DNA of 64,000 bases from Demequina iriomotensis (GTDB lineage Bacteria > Actinomycetota > Actinomycetes > Actinomycetales > Demequinaceae). The notes beneath the pieces were generated by a model. The model saw only the letters and a program-made list of their open reading frames with translations. It was not told where the DNA came from and ran no database searches. The position numbers and the translations under genes were made by a program. The stretch's first letter is position 1. Each line of letters begins with the position of its first letter. This document shows, piece after piece, positions 42,393-51,347 of this stretch. Where the stretch lies: positions 1 through 64,000 of the forward strand of contig NZ_BBME01000011.1 of NCBI RefSeq assembly GCF_000971395.1, in the 5' to 3' direction.

Positions 42393-42986
42393 ATGACGGA
42401 CCAGCGAGTCTGCTTTGTGGGCGATTCGTACGTCGCAGGCGTCGGTGACCCGACTGCGCTGGGATGGGTGGGGCGGGTGGCTGCCGCGGCCGTCTCGGCC
42501 GGCCTGCCGACGACCTCCTACAACCTCGGGGTCCGGGGGCAGACCGGACCGGAGATCGCGGCGCGCATCCTCACGGAGGTACCGCCACGACTGGACGCTG
42601 CCGGCGATCCGCGGTTGGTGGTCTCGTTCGGCGCGAATGACACGGTCGAAGTCGACGGTCGGCGGCGCACCACGCTCGCTGATTCCGTCGCTGCGCTCGA
42701 ACGCATCCGCGGATCGATCAGCGTCCCTTTGCTCGTTGTAGGTCCGCCCGCAGTAGGCGACCTGCTGCAGAACCAACGGCTGGCGCAGCTCGATGCTGCA
42801 CTCCACGGAGCCGCGATCCGAAGGGGTGTGCCCTACGTCGGCCTCTTCGCTCGCACGAGCGATTCGCAGCTCTGGCGGCACGAGGTCGTCGGGAGCGACG
42901 GCTATCACCCGGGCGCCGACGGATACGACCTGCTCGCAAGGATCGTGGCACCTGACATCCTTCGCTGGCTTCGGTCAACGTCGTGA
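42393..42986 (+). CDS. SGNH/GDSL hydrolase
   Basis: The 197-residue esterase-type hydrolase has block I VCFVGDSYVAGVGD with the nucleophile serine, the oxyanion glycine near NLGVRGQTG, block III SFGAND with asparagine, and block V GSDGYHPGADGYDLLA with the aspartate-histidine pair. All four catalytic positions are present. It lacks a signal peptide, so it is probably cytosolic. Substrates (acyl sugars, lipids, peptidoglycan acetyl groups) cannot be told from the sequence. The 176 bp after it contains no gene. Confidence 0.88.
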   Translation: MTDQRVCFVGDSYVAGVGDPTALGWVGRVAAAAVSAGLPTTSYNLGVRGQTGPEIAARILTEVPPRLDAAGDPRLVVSFGANDTVEVDGRRRTTLADSVAALERIRGSISVPLLVVGPPAVGDLLQNQRLAQLDAALHGAAIRRGVPYVGLFARTSDSQLWRHEVVGSDGYHPGADGYDLLARIVAPDILRWLRSTS

Positions 42987-43162
42987 CTTGCGCTCGTGCC
43001 TCGGTCGATCGAACGGGGGAGATCAGCGCGGCGGCACTTCCCGAGTGACGAGGCGGGTCCAACTCAGTGCTGATCGACGTCAGCCAACTCTGGGGCAGGA
43101 CCCTGCTGTCGGGCGCCGGTGAGACCATTCCTTGACGAACGTGTGCCGACGGGAGGTGTGAG

Positions 43163-44371
43163 ATGCGCGGCGAGGCGACGGTGCTCCACGCCGACCTCGA
43201 CGCGTTCTACGCCTCGGTCGAGCAGCGCGACGAGCCCGCACTGCGGGGACGGCCCGTGATCGTGGGCGGTGGCGTGGTGGCGGCCGCGAGCTATGAGGCG
43301 AAGGCCCGGGGCGTGCGCACCGCGATGGGGGTGCAGCGGGCGCGGGCGCTGTGTCCCGACGCCATCGTCGTCCCTCCCCGGATGGAGGCCTACTCGGCGG
43401 CGAGCCGTGCGGTGTTCGCGATCTTCCACGACACCACTCCGTACGTGGAGGGCGTCTCGATCGACGAGGCATTCCTCGAGGTCGGAGGGCTTCGCCGGAT
43501 TGCCGGGACACCCGAGGAGATCGCCGTGCGCCTGCGGGAACGCGTGCGTGCCGAAGCCGGGCTCCCGATCTCGGTCGGTGTGGCGAGGACGAAGTTCCTC
43601 GCGAAGGTGGCGAGCGCGGTCAGCAAGCCCGACGGGCTCCTTGTGGTGGAGCCGGACCGCGAGGAGGCGTTCCTTCATCCGCTCCCCGTCGAACGGCTCT
43701 GGGGTGTGGGCGCGGTGACCGCGGAGAAGCTGCACAGCAACGGCGTCTACACGGTCGGGCAGCTGGCCGAGCTCGAAGCGGCGACCGCCGAGCGATGGCT
43801 CGGGAGGGCGGCCGGTGCGCATCTGCACGCGCTCGCCCGGCTCCGGGACCCGCGGCCGGTCGAAACGACCAAGCGCCACGGATCCATCGGCTCGCAGCGC
43901 GCGCTCGGCAACCGGTCGTACACCGACGGTGAGCTCGGGCTGATCCTCACCCAGATCGTCGACGGCCTCGCGAAGCGCCTGCGCGATCGCGGATCGTCGT
44001 GCGCCACCGTGGTCCTGAGGCTTCGCTACGGCGACTTCACGAAGGCGACCCGGTCGCGCACGGTCGCCACGCCTACCGATCGCACCGAGGTGCTGCTCGG
44101 CGTCGCCCAGCGCCTGCTCGCTGCGGCGGGTCCCGACATCTCCGACCGGGGCATCACCCTCATCGGCGTCTCTCTCGCGCAGCTGACCAGCTCCGGCACG
44201 GTTCAGCCCGAGCTGCCGATCGACTGGAACGACGGGGCGCGCATCGACAGCGCGCTTGACACAGCCCTCGACGCGGTCCGCGATCGCTTCGGCTCCGCCG
44301 CCGTCACTCGCGCCGCTCTCATCGGTCGCGACCCTGGTGTGTCGGCGCCGCGGCTGCCTGAGCACGAGTAG
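43163..44371 (+). CDS. dinB: DNA polymerase IV (Y-family)
   Basis: The 402-residue translesion polymerase opens with VLHADLDAFYASVEQRDEPALRGRPVIVGG, giving the first catalytic aspartate and steric-gate region. YVEGVSIDEAFLEVGG supplies the second acidic pair. LPISVGVARTKFLAKVAS and GVGAVTAEKLHSNGVYTVGQLAELE (helix-hairpin-helix thumb) follow, then the little-finger domain near 245-360. The motif set and length are standard. ATG 43163 has GGGAGG upstream. It is monocistronic. Actinobacterial DinB genes are often damage-inducible, but no LexA site is evident before this one. Confidence 0.95.
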   Translation: MRGEATVLHADLDAFYASVEQRDEPALRGRPVIVGGGVVAAASYEAKARGVRTAMGVQRARALCPDAIVVPPRMEAYSAASRAVFAIFHDTTPYVEGVSIDEAFLEVGGLRRIAGTPEEIAVRLRERVRAEAGLPISVGVARTKFLAKVASAVSKPDGLLVVEPDREEAFLHPLPVERLWGVGAVTAEKLHSNGVYTVGQLAELEAATAERWLGRAAGAHLHALARLRDPRPVETTKRHGSIGSQRALGNRSYTDGELGLILTQIVDGLAKRLRDRGSSCATVVLRLRYGDFTKATRSRTVATPTDRTEVLLGVAQRLLAAAGPDISDRGITLIGVSLAQLTSSGTVQPELPIDWNDGARIDSALDTALDAVRDRFGSAAVTRAALIGRDPGVSAPRLPEHE

Positions 44372-44381
44372 ACGCATGCAG

Positions 44382-44417
44382 GGCCCGCGGGCAGGGCCGT
44401 CGCCCCACGCGCGGGCC
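44382..44417. terminator. Hairpin between convergent dinB and SDR
   Basis: GGCCCGCG (44382-44389) pairs with CGCGGGCC (44410-44417) around a 20-base loop, just after the dinB stop and before the SDR stop. It is plausible as a shared terminator, but the loop is long. Confidence 0.4.
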
Positions 44418-44423
44418 GCGCCG

Positions 44424-45206
44424 CTACAACCGGTACCCGCCCGAGGCCTCGATGCGCTGCGCGGTGACCCACGCCGACGCGGGATCGGCCACCGACGCGA
44501 TCACGCCCGCGATGTCCGTGGCCACCGCGGAGCGGCCGAGCGCGGTGCCGTCGGCGAACACCTGGCGCACCGCATCGTTCCCTACCCATCCCGAGAAATG
44601 CGTCTCGACCGGCCCGGGTGCGACGGTGTTGACGCGGATCCCGCGCGGACCGAGCTCCTGGGCCCAGTAGCCGGTGAGCACGCCGACGGCACCCTTCATC
44701 GCGGCGTACGCGTCGCGGCCGATGTGCACGAACCGCGTGAGGCCCGTGCCCAGGTTCACGATGCTCCCGCCGTCCGCGAGCAGGGCCACGCCGTCCGTCG
44801 GGGTCGCCAGGGCCTGCGTGAGCAGGTAAATGCCGCGCACATGGGTCGCGTAGAGCGTGTCCAGGACCTCGGCCGTGGTCGCGCCGAGGCGCGTGTCGGC
44901 GCCCGCGCCGGCGTTGTTCACCAGGACGTCGACCGCGTCGCGGCCCCACGTCGAGCGCAGCGTGGTGCGGAGCTCGCCGACGAACCGCTCGACGTCCGCG
45001 GGGTCGGCGATGTCTAGCCTCAAGGCCGCGGCGCGCCGCCCGAGCGCCTCGATGGCCGCGACCGCATGCGCGGCCTCGTCAGCGTGGCCGCGGTAGGTGA
45101 GCACCACATCGTGCCCGCGGCGCGCGAGCTCCTCGGCGGTGGCGCGGCCGATGCCACGGTTGGCGCCCGTGACGAGGGCGAGGGGTGCGGGTGCTGCGTT
45201 GTTCAT
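44424..45206 (-). CDS. Short-chain dehydrogenase/reductase
   Basis: The 260-residue SDR has ALVTGANRGIGRATAEELARRG near residue 9, LDIADPADVERFV, VLVNNAGAGADT and AAMKGAVG. YAAMKGA gives the Tyr-x-x-x-Lys pair and SIVNLGTGL lies at the serine position. LVTGANRGIGRATAEEL is the usual opening of this group. ATG 45206 has AAGGAG. It is divergent from the XRE regulator at 45329, so the regulator probably controls it. The substrate is unknown. Confidence 0.88.
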   Translation of the reverse strand: MNNAAPAPLALVTGANRGIGRATAEELARRGHDVVLTYRGHADEAAHAVAAIEALGRRAAALRLDIADPADVERFVGELRTTLRSTWGRDAVDVLVNNAGAGADTRLGATTAEVLDTLYATHVRGIYLLTQALATPTDGVALLADGGSIVNLGTGLTRFVHIGRDAYAAMKGAVGVLTGYWAQELGPRGIRVNTVAPGPVETHFSGWVGNDAVRQVFADGTALGRSAVATDIAGVIASVADPASAWVTAQRIEASGGYRL

Positions 45207-45264
45207 GGGGTCTCCTTCGGGTCGTTGCGGCACCAGCCTCGGCGCCGCGGCACAGGGGGAGAAG

Positions 45265-45292
45265 GGGACGCTCACCCTGGGGGCGGCGTCCC
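45265..45292. promoter_or_regulatory. Inverted repeat in the SDR/XRE divergent region
   Basis: GGGACGC and its exact complement GCGTCCC are separated by 14 bases, inside the 122-bp gap between the divergent SDR and regulator genes. It is a candidate operator for the XRE protein. A GATACT -10 box (45317-45322) lies six bases before the regulator ATG. Confidence 0.45.
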
Positions 45293-45328
45293 TACCCTTG
45301 GGATCGGCCCGGCGCGGATACTGGGGCG

Positions 45329-46165
45329 ATGGACCTCCCCGAGCTCGGCGCCTTCCTGCGCTCCCGCCGCGACCGGATCACGCCCGCCGAGGTGGGCATC
45401 GTCCCCGGTCCCCGCCGCCGCGTTCCCGGGCTCCGGCGCGACGAGGTCGCGGTGCTCGCGGGCGCCTCGGTCGAGTACTACACCGAGCTCGAGCAGGGGT
45501 CGAAGGTGCAGCCCTCGGCTCAGATGCTGGGCGCGCTCGCGCGGGCGCTGCGCCTGACCTCCGACGAGCGCGACCACCTCTACCGCCTTGCGGGTCGGCC
45601 GGTCCCCGCGCGCGGTGGCGACACCCACGTCGAGCCGGCCATGCTCGCGCTGCTGGGCCGCCTCGACGACACGCCGGCGCTGATCATCTCGGACCTCGCG
45701 GAGACGCTTGCGGCGAACGGGCTGGCACGGGCCTTGCTCGGCGAGCGGCAGGGGCTCCCGTGGCCCCGCTCGAGCCAGGTCTACCGGTGGTTCGTCGAGC
45801 CCGAGAGCCGTGGCGTGCACCCCGGGCCCGATCACGATCGGCTCTCGGAGTCCCTGGTGGCGGACCTACGCATGGCGGCGGGCCGCCGACGCGCCGACGA
45901 GGCACGGCTCGCCGAGCTGGTCGCACGATGCACCGACGCGTCGGAGGAGTTCGCGCAGCTGTGGGAGGCGCGGGCCGTCAAGCTGCGGCGCGTCGACGCG
46001 AAGACGTTCCTGCACCCGGTGGTCGGGTCGCTGGACCTGCTGTGCCACAACCTCTACACCGACGACGGATCGCAGCATCTGCTGTGGTTCACCGCACGCG
46101 AGGGCTCGGACAGCCTCGAGCGGCTCGCGCTTCTGCAGGTGGTCGGGGCGCAGGCAATGGCGTAG
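45329..46165 (+). CDS. XRE-family regulator with MmyB-like ligand-binding domain
   Basis: The 278-residue actinobacterial regulator opens MDLPELGAFLRSRRDRITPAEVGI. An HTH reads RRVPGLRRDEVAVLAGASVEYYTELEQG, and a C-terminal PAS-like MmyB domain follows (about 100-278, with PALIISDLAETLAANGLARALLG and DLLCHNLYTDDGSQHLLWFTA). This pairing, divergent from an oxidoreductase, is very common, and such regulators usually repress the neighbouring SDR. ATG 45329 sits six bases after a -10-like GATACT, consistent with a leaderless message; the longer upstream frame is rejected. Confidence 0.9.
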   Translation: MDLPELGAFLRSRRDRITPAEVGIVPGPRRRVPGLRRDEVAVLAGASVEYYTELEQGSKVQPSAQMLGALARALRLTSDERDHLYRLAGRPVPARGGDTHVEPAMLALLGRLDDTPALIISDLAETLAANGLARALLGERQGLPWPRSSQVYRWFVEPESRGVHPGPDHDRLSESLVADLRMAAGRRRADEARLAELVARCTDASEEFAQLWEARAVKLRRVDAKTFLHPVVGSLDLLCHNLYTDDGSQHLLWFTAREGSDSLERLALLQVVGAQAMA

Positions 46166-46481
46166 CCGCTGACGTCGACGCGAACGCGGGCGCGCCACAG
46201 GTGCGATTTTCGCGCCATGCCGTACACTGATGAATCGCGAGCAGCCGCTCGCATGCTCGTCGAGTCCGGCGGACCCGGATTCCGAGCACCGCTAACGCCC
46301 AGGCGTGTACATCTCCGCCGGGATCACGAGTCCCTCCGCACCAGCGTCACCGCGCTGACAGGGAGGACCGGATCCACCACAAGCTTCCGTCGGCCTCGGC
46401 CGTCGGGAAACCACGCACGTCGGCGCCGCCGGCGACGCAAGATCGACCGCCTCGCGGTCAGCAACACAGAAGGACAGCAAC
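46166..46481 (+). promoter_or_regulatory. Promoter and long 5' leader of the cold-shock gene
   Basis: TACACT (46223-46228) is a good -10 box, and the transcript would carry about 245 bases of leader before the csp ATG. Long structured leaders are typical of cold-shock genes, where folding changes with temperature. No other gene is supported in this gap. Confidence 0.5.
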
Positions 46482-46685
46482 ATGGCTACTGGCACCGTCA
46501 AGTGGTTCAACGCCGAGAAGGGCTTCGGCTTCATCGCTCCCGACGACGGCTCGGCCGACGTCTTCGCGCACTTCAGCGCGATCAACTCCTCGGGCTACCG
46601 CACGCTCGAGGAGAACCAGCGCGTCGAGTTCGACCCCGAGCAGGGTCAGAAGGGCATGCAGGCGGCCAACATCCGCCCGCTGTAA
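46482..46685 (+). CDS. Cold-shock protein (CspA family)
   Basis: The 67-residue OB-fold RNA/DNA-binding protein reads [22 protein letters not shown] with RNP1 (KGFGFI). RNP2 is DVFAHFSAI, and [20 protein letters not shown] is at the end. All features of a bacterial cold-shock RNA chaperone are present. Its role is to melt mRNA structure at low temperature or during growth transitions. The AAGGACAGCAAC ribosome site lies in front of the ATG. It has a long leader and is ended by a hairpin. Confidence 0.96.
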   Translation: MATGTVKWFNAEKGFGFIAPDDGSADVFAHFSAINSSGYRTLEENQRVEFDPEQGQKGMQAANIRPL

Positions 46686-46698
46686 CCCTTACTCGCTG

Positions 46699-46742
46699 AC
46701 GGCCCGTCGTGGCCGCCCCTCGGGGCGGTCGCGGCGGGCCGT
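46699..46742. terminator. Shared terminator of csp and the oxidoreductase operon
   Basis: A large hairpin has outer arms ACGGCCCG/CGGGCCGT and inner arms CCGCCCC/GGGGCGG around a TC loop, between convergent genes. It starts 14 bases after the csp stop. Confidence 0.7.
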
Positions 46743-46786
46743 TCGCATGTCCGGCGACGATGCGCAGTGGTCGCGTCCCGCCAAGG

Positions 46787-48430
46787 TCACCGCACCTCCG
46801 GCACCATGTCGATCGCTCCGCACGGGCACTCGGCGGCACAGATGCCGCAGCCCTTGCAGTAGTCGTAGTCGACCTCGTACCGCATGCCCGGCCCGAGTTT
46901 CCTGATCGCGTCGTCGGGGCACATCCCGAAGCAGTTGTCGCACTCGAAGCACGAGCCGCAGGACATGCACCGGCGGGCCTCGAACACCGCGTGCTCGGCG
47001 TCGAGCCCGGAGAGCACCTCTTCGAAGCCCGTCACGCGCCGCGCGGCCGCCAGCTCCGCCCGGTGCTGCTTCGGAGCGTCGGAGTAGTACCAGGTGTTGA
47101 GGCGGTCCGCCGACGCCGAGCGCGCGACAGGCTCCGCGGGAAGGACCCGCGACCTCAGGTAGGCGTCCACCGCGCGCACCGCCCGCGCCCCGCGTCCGAC
47201 CGCGTACGTCGCGGTGCGCGAGCCGGGGGAGACGTCGCCCGCCGCGAACACCCCCTCGCGCCCGGTCATCAGCGTCACCGGGTCGACCGCGATCACGCCG
47301 CCGTCGACGGCGATGTCGGTGGCACCCTTGAGCAGCGTGAGGTCGGCGTCCTGGCCGACGGCGAGCATCACGGTGTCCGCGTCGAGCTCCTCGAACACGC
47401 CGGTGCCCTGCGGCCGCCCCTCGTCGTCGAGGGTCATCCGTTCGATGGTGACGCGCGGGCCGTCCACCGCCGCGATCGTCGACAGCCACTGGACCCGCAC
47501 CCCCTCGCCCACCGCATCGTCCAGCTCGGTCGCGTGCGCGGGCATCTGCTCGCGCGTCCGCCGGTAGACCACCACCGCATCGGCCGCTCCGAGCCGCCGC
47601 GCCGTGCGCGCCGCGTCCATCGCGGTGTTGCCGCCGCCGTACACCGCGACCCTCCGCCCGACCAGCGGAGCGTTGCCGGCGGCGACGTCCCGCAGCACGT
47701 CGATCGCGTCGACGATGTGCGAGGCGGCGCCCGCGGGGATGTCGACGTGGTGCGCGACCCCCGCGCCCATCGTCAGCACCACGGCGTGGAACTCCGCCTC
47801 GACGGCCCGCAGGTCCGTCACCGGCGTCGAGCGCTCGATCCGCACCCCTGTGTCCTCGATACGGCGGATCTCCGCGGCGAGCACGTCGCGCGGCAGCCGG
47901 TAGGCGGGGATGCCGTAGCGCAGCATGCCGCCCGGCTCGGCGGCGGCCTCGCGCACCACGACCTCGTGCCCCAGCTGCCGCAGGTGGTAGGCGGCGGACA
48001 GCCCCGCCGGCCCGGAGCCGACCACCAGGACCCGACGGCCGGACGATGCGGCGGGCACCGGCAGCGCCCAGCCGCGCTCGAGCGCGGTGTCGCCCAGGAA
48101 GCGCTCGACCGCGTTGATGCCGACCTCCTCGTCGACCTCGCCGCGGTTGCAGTCCGCTTGGCACGGGTGATAGCAGATGCGGCCCATCACGGCCGGAAGC
48201 GGGTTCGCCGCCACCAGCCGTCGCCACGCCGCCTCGAACCCTGCCTCGCCCTCCTGGGTCGCCCCCAGCCACCCGCGGATGTCCTCGCCCGACGGGCACG
48301 CGAGCGAGCACGGCGGGGCCAGGTCGACGTAGACCGGCCGCTCGGTGCGCCACGTCCCCGTGTGATAGGCGAGCGAGGTCGCTGGGCCCGTCGACAGGCC
48401 CACCGTCGGGGGAGCGTCGTGGCCGTTCAT
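46787..48430 (-). CDS. GltD-like NAD(P)/FAD oxidoreductase fused to a 2[4Fe-4S] ferredoxin domain
   Basis: The 547-residue protein has an N-terminal cysteine domain CSLACPSGEDIRGWL...CYHPCQADCNR, a FAD site VLVVGSGPAGLSAAYHLRQLG near residue 132, an NAD(P) site VAVYGGGNTAMDAARTARRLG near residue 260, and a FAD-closing VFAAGDVSPG. A C-terminal two-cluster ferredoxin (CMSCGSCFECDNC, CKGCGICAAECPCGAIDM) completes it. It is last in the por operon and has GGAGG upstream, sharing one base with porB. It likely passes electrons between the oxidoreductase clusters and NAD(P), in place of a separate PorD ferredoxin; this role is inferred from the domain makeup. Confidence 0.88.
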   Translation of the reverse strand: MNGHDAPPTVGLSTGPATSLAYHTGTWRTERPVYVDLAPPCSLACPSGEDIRGWLGATQEGEAGFEAAWRRLVAANPLPAVMGRICYHPCQADCNRGEVDEEVGINAVERFLGDTALERGWALPVPAASSGRRVLVVGSGPAGLSAAYHLRQLGHEVVVREAAAEPGGMLRYGIPAYRLPRDVLAAEIRRIEDTGVRIERSTPVTDLRAVEAEFHAVVLTMGAGVAHHVDIPAGAASHIVDAIDVLRDVAAGNAPLVGRRVAVYGGGNTAMDAARTARRLGAADAVVVYRRTREQMPAHATELDDAVGEGVRVQWLSTIAAVDGPRVTIERMTLDDEGRPQGTGVFEELDADTVMLAVGQDADLTLLKGATDIAVDGGVIAVDPVTLMTGREGVFAAGDVSPGSRTATYAVGRGARAVRAVDAYLRSRVLPAEPVARSASADRLNTWYYSDAPKQHRAELAAARRVTGFEEVLSGLDAEHAVFEARRCMSCGSCFECDNCFGMCPDDAIRKLGPGMRYEVDYDYCKGCGICAAECPCGAIDMVPEVR

Positions 48431-49422
48431 CAGGCACCTCCGAGCAGGTCGTAGCGGCGGATGTTCGCCTCGGCGAGCGCGCGCCACCGGTCGAGCGCAT
48501 CCTCGCCGCCGGGCCGGAACAGGTGCGCGAACCGCGCCTGGGGCCGCAGGTACTCGGTCACGTCGCAGCGCTCGCGGATGCGCTGGACGTCCGTGAGCTC
48601 GCCCGCGCGCGCCTCCAGCACCGGGAAGATGCCGGACTGCACGGCGGAGCGTGCGAGAGCGATCGACTGCGACGGCTCGGATCCCCACCCCACCGGGCAC
48701 GGCACCAGCACGTGCAGGTACCGGGCGCCGTGGATCGACATCGCCGTGCGCACCTTCGCCTCGAGGTCGCGCAGGTCCGCCGGCGTCGCGCTGGCGACGT
48801 AGGGGACCTCGTGCGCCATCGCGATCCTCACCATCGACTTCCCCTGCCCGAAGGCCTGGCCCGGCGTGGACCCCACCGCCGGCGTGGTCGCGGTGCGGGC
48901 CGAGGCGGGCGTGGCCGAGGACCGCTGCACGCCCGTGTTCATGTAGCCCTGGTTGTCGTAGCAGACGTAGAGCACGTCGTCGTTGCGCTCGAACATCCCG
49001 GACACCGCGGCGAGGCCGATGTCGACCGTCCCGCCGTCGCCGCCCTGCGCGAGTACGCGCACGTCGTCCCGCCCCTGCGCGCGCAGCGAGGAGGCGATAC
49101 CGGTCGCCACCGCCGCGGCGTTCGCGAACAGCGAGTGGATCCACGGCGGCTTCCACGCGCTCTCGGGGTACAGCGTCGAGAACACCTCGAGGCAGCCGGT
49201 GGCATTGGCCACCACCAGCCGACCGCCGGCAGCGTCGACCGCGGTGTCCATCACCCAGCGCGCCGCGAGCGCCTCGGCGCAGCCCTGGCATGCGCGGTGG
49301 CCCTTGGTGAGCGAGGAGGGGCGATCGGAGTGCGACTGCACGGAGCGCTCGTCCGCCGACAGCAGGCGCCCGCCCACGGCCAGCGAGCCCGTCTGCAGGA
49401 AGGGGATGTGCACGGTGGTCAT
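48430..49422 (-). CDS. porB: 2-oxoacid:ferredoxin oxidoreductase beta subunit (pyruvate-type)
   Basis: The 330-residue thiamine-pyrophosphate subunit has KGHRACQGCAEALAARW, NATGCLEVFSTLYPES and the pyrophosphate motif AQGGDGGTVDIGLAAVSG. VLYVCYDNQGYMNTGVQRSSATP is the strongly conserved PorB block of pyruvate synthases. A later cysteine (FPVLE..CDVTEYLRPQ) may complete the cluster ligands. ATGA coupling to porA and a one-base overlap with the next gene show a tightly fixed operon. Pyruvate is favoured over 2-ketoglutarate or branched ketoacids by the YMNTGVQRS motif, with the usual caution. Confidence 0.88.
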   Translation of the reverse strand: MTTVHIPFLQTGSLAVGGRLLSADERSVQSHSDRPSSLTKGHRACQGCAEALAARWVMDTAVDAAGGRLVVANATGCLEVFSTLYPESAWKPPWIHSLFANAAAVATGIASSLRAQGRDDVRVLAQGGDGGTVDIGLAAVSGMFERNDDVLYVCYDNQGYMNTGVQRSSATPASARTATTPAVGSTPGQAFGQGKSMVRIAMAHEVPYVASATPADLRDLEAKVRTAMSIHGARYLHVLVPCPVGWGSEPSQSIALARSAVQSGIFPVLEARAGELTDVQRIRERCDVTEYLRPQARFAHLFRPGGEDALDRWRALAEANIRRYDLLGGA

Positions 49423-50648
49423 CGGTGGACTTCCGTCGCCCCGGCGGTGGGCACCGGGATGCCGCCGGTCTTGAGGTCGAGGAAATCGAGCGCGCCGAGC
49501 GTCCCGTCGAGCGCGCGCCGCACCACGTCCTGGAGGGATGCCTCGAGGATCGGGCGTCCTCCCAGCCCCGCCACCACGGAGTGGATGCGCGATCGCGTGC
49601 CCGCCAAGGCCCGTCCGACGTCCCCGGTGAGCACTCCGCCGGAGCCGAGCTCGAGCGCGCGGTCGATCACCACGATGTCACGCGAGGCTCCGAGCGCGGC
49701 GCGCAGCGCGGCGGCCGGGAACGGCCGGAACGAGGAGACGCCGACCAGGCGCACGGGCACGCCCGCGTCGTGCAGCGCCGGAAGCGCGGCCTGCAGCGTG
49801 CCGAGCACCGAGCCCATCGCGACGACGGTGACGTCGCCCGCGCGGGCGGCCGAGGCGTCGCGCGAGCGCTCGCACGTGTCGCGGTCGTACCGCGCGACCA
49901 GGCCTCCCGCCTCGCGCCCGAAAGCCTCGAGGAAGCGCCGCGACCACCCGTCGATCACCTCCGCCGCGTCGAGGAAGCGCAGATGCTGGAGGTACTTGGT
50001 CTCCGTGAAGGACTCGGGGCCGGCCATGGTGCCGATCGTGATGGGGTACTCGACGTCGAGCACCTGCGTCGGCAGGTACGGCGGCAGGAAGGCGTCCACC
50101 GCATCGGCGTCGGGCAGCTCGAGCACGTCGGTCGCGTGGGTGAGCACGAAGCCGTCCATGCAGACCATCGCGGGAATCCCCAGCTCCTCGGCCACCGCGA
50201 ACGCGATGACGTGCAGGTCGGCCGCCTCCTGGTTGTCCGCGGCGTACAGCTGGAGCCAGCCGGAGTCGCGCAGCGCCATCGCGTCCGAGTGGTCGTTCCA
50301 GATGTTGATCGGCGCGCCGATCGCGCGGTTCGCGACCGTCATGACGATCGGCAGGCCCATGCCCGCCGCGTTGAACACGGCCTCCGCCATGTACAGCAAC
50401 CCCTGCGAGGCGGTCGCGGTGTAGGCCCGCGACCCGGCCGCGGACGCGCCGATAGCCACCGACATCGCTGAGAACTCTGACTCGACGTTGACGTACTCGC
50501 AAGCGCCCAGCTCGCCGGTGCGCGCCATCACGGAGAGCGCCTCGACGATGTGTGTCTGCGGCGAGATCGGGTAGGCGCACACCACGCCGGGCCGGCACCG
50601 CGCCACGGTCCGTGCCACCGCCTGCGAGCCCTCCAGCACCTCACGCAT
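49419..50648 (-). CDS. porA: 2-oxoacid:ferredoxin oxidoreductase alpha subunit
   Basis: The 409-residue subunit has the domain I pyruvate-binding block VCAYPISPQTHIVEALS near residue 24, EYVNVESEFSAMSVAIGASAAGSRAYTATASQGLLYMAE and GLPIVMTVANRAIGAPINIWNDHSD. A domain II C-terminal half follows, with DVTVVAMGSVLGTLQAALPALHDAGV. These match PorA of pyruvate synthase type. Its start codon lies inside the porG 3' end (8-base overlap). With porG and porB it forms the CoA-dependent oxidative decarboxylase that yields acetyl-CoA and reduced ferredoxin. Confidence 0.9.
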   Translation of the reverse strand: MREVLEGSQAVARTVARCRPGVVCAYPISPQTHIVEALSVMARTGELGACEYVNVESEFSAMSVAIGASAAGSRAYTATASQGLLYMAEAVFNAAGMGLPIVMTVANRAIGAPINIWNDHSDAMALRDSGWLQLYAADNQEAADLHVIAFAVAEELGIPAMVCMDGFVLTHATDVLELPDADAVDAFLPPYLPTQVLDVEYPITIGTMAGPESFTETKYLQHLRFLDAAEVIDGWSRRFLEAFGREAGGLVARYDRDTCERSRDASAARAGDVTVVAMGSVLGTLQAALPALHDAGVPVRLVGVSSFRPFPAAALRAALGASRDIVVIDRALELGSGGVLTGDVGRALAGTRSRIHSVVAGLGGRPILEASLQDVVRRALDGTLGALDFLDLKTGGIPVPTAGATEVHR

Positions 50649-51228
50649 CGCGCACCTCCGCGGCCGCGGCACGCTCCTCGCGCACGAAGGCGAAGGCCTC
50701 CTCGGCCGCCGCGGCATTGGCCTCGCCCACCGCGCCGGGGAAGCGCTCGCGGACCACCTGCAGCACCGCGTCGAGCGTCACATCGTCGGCGCTCGCGGCG
50801 TACGCCGCGAGCATCGCCGCGGCGGGCTTGGGCTTGCCCAGGAGGCGCAGCGTGATCGCGGTGGCGGGCACGGTGAGGACGGTCGCGTCGAGGTCCTGCG
50901 CATGCGCCGCGGCGCGCACCTCTCTCTCATCGCCGGCGGTGTCGACGATGACGAGGCCACCCGGGGCGAGCCCGGCGAACACCCTGCCCGCAGCGAGCAG
51001 CGTCGGGTCCTGGACCAGCACCACGTCGGGGGCGAGCACGGGCTCGCGCGTGCGCAGCGGCGCGTCGGCGAAGCGGCAGTACGCCACCACGGGCGCGCCC
51101 GTGCGCTCGGAGCCGAACGAGGGGATCGCCTGGACCTCATGGCCGGCGAGGAAGCCGGCGCGGGCGAGCATCTCCGCCGCGGTGACCACGCCCTGGCCGC
51201 CGCGCCCGTGGATCCTGATCTGCCTCAT
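50641..51228 (-). CDS. porG: 2-oxoacid:ferredoxin oxidoreductase gamma subunit
   Basis: The 195-residue protein has the POR gamma signature IRIHGRGGQGVVTAAEMLARAG at the N-terminus, AIPSFGSERTGAPVVAYCRFAD, and VLVQDPTLLAAGRVFAGL in the core. It is the first gene of the operon porG-porA-porB-flavoprotein. Upstream, 51229-51347 separates it from the membrane-protein gene; I see no clear promoter boxes there. Oxygen-sensitive enzymes of this class are unusual in a mostly aerobic order, which hints at microaerobic or fermentative ability. Confidence 0.9.
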   Translation of the reverse strand: MRQIRIHGRGGQGVVTAAEMLARAGFLAGHEVQAIPSFGSERTGAPVVAYCRFADAPLRTREPVLAPDVVLVQDPTLLAAGRVFAGLAPGGLVIVDTAGDEREVRAAAHAQDLDATVLTVPATAITLRLLGKPKPAAAMLAAYAASADDVTLDAVLQVVRERFPGAVGEANAAAAEEAFAFVREERAAAAEVRDA

Positions 51229-51347
51229 GCGCGCGTTCCCCGGAGGTGCCGGCGGCGGCGCGGATGCGCGGCCCGGACGGGACGTCGCCGGCGACCTCCA
51301 CCCCTTCACGCTATGCCCGGAGGGGTGTGCCGCCCGGGACCGAGGTC

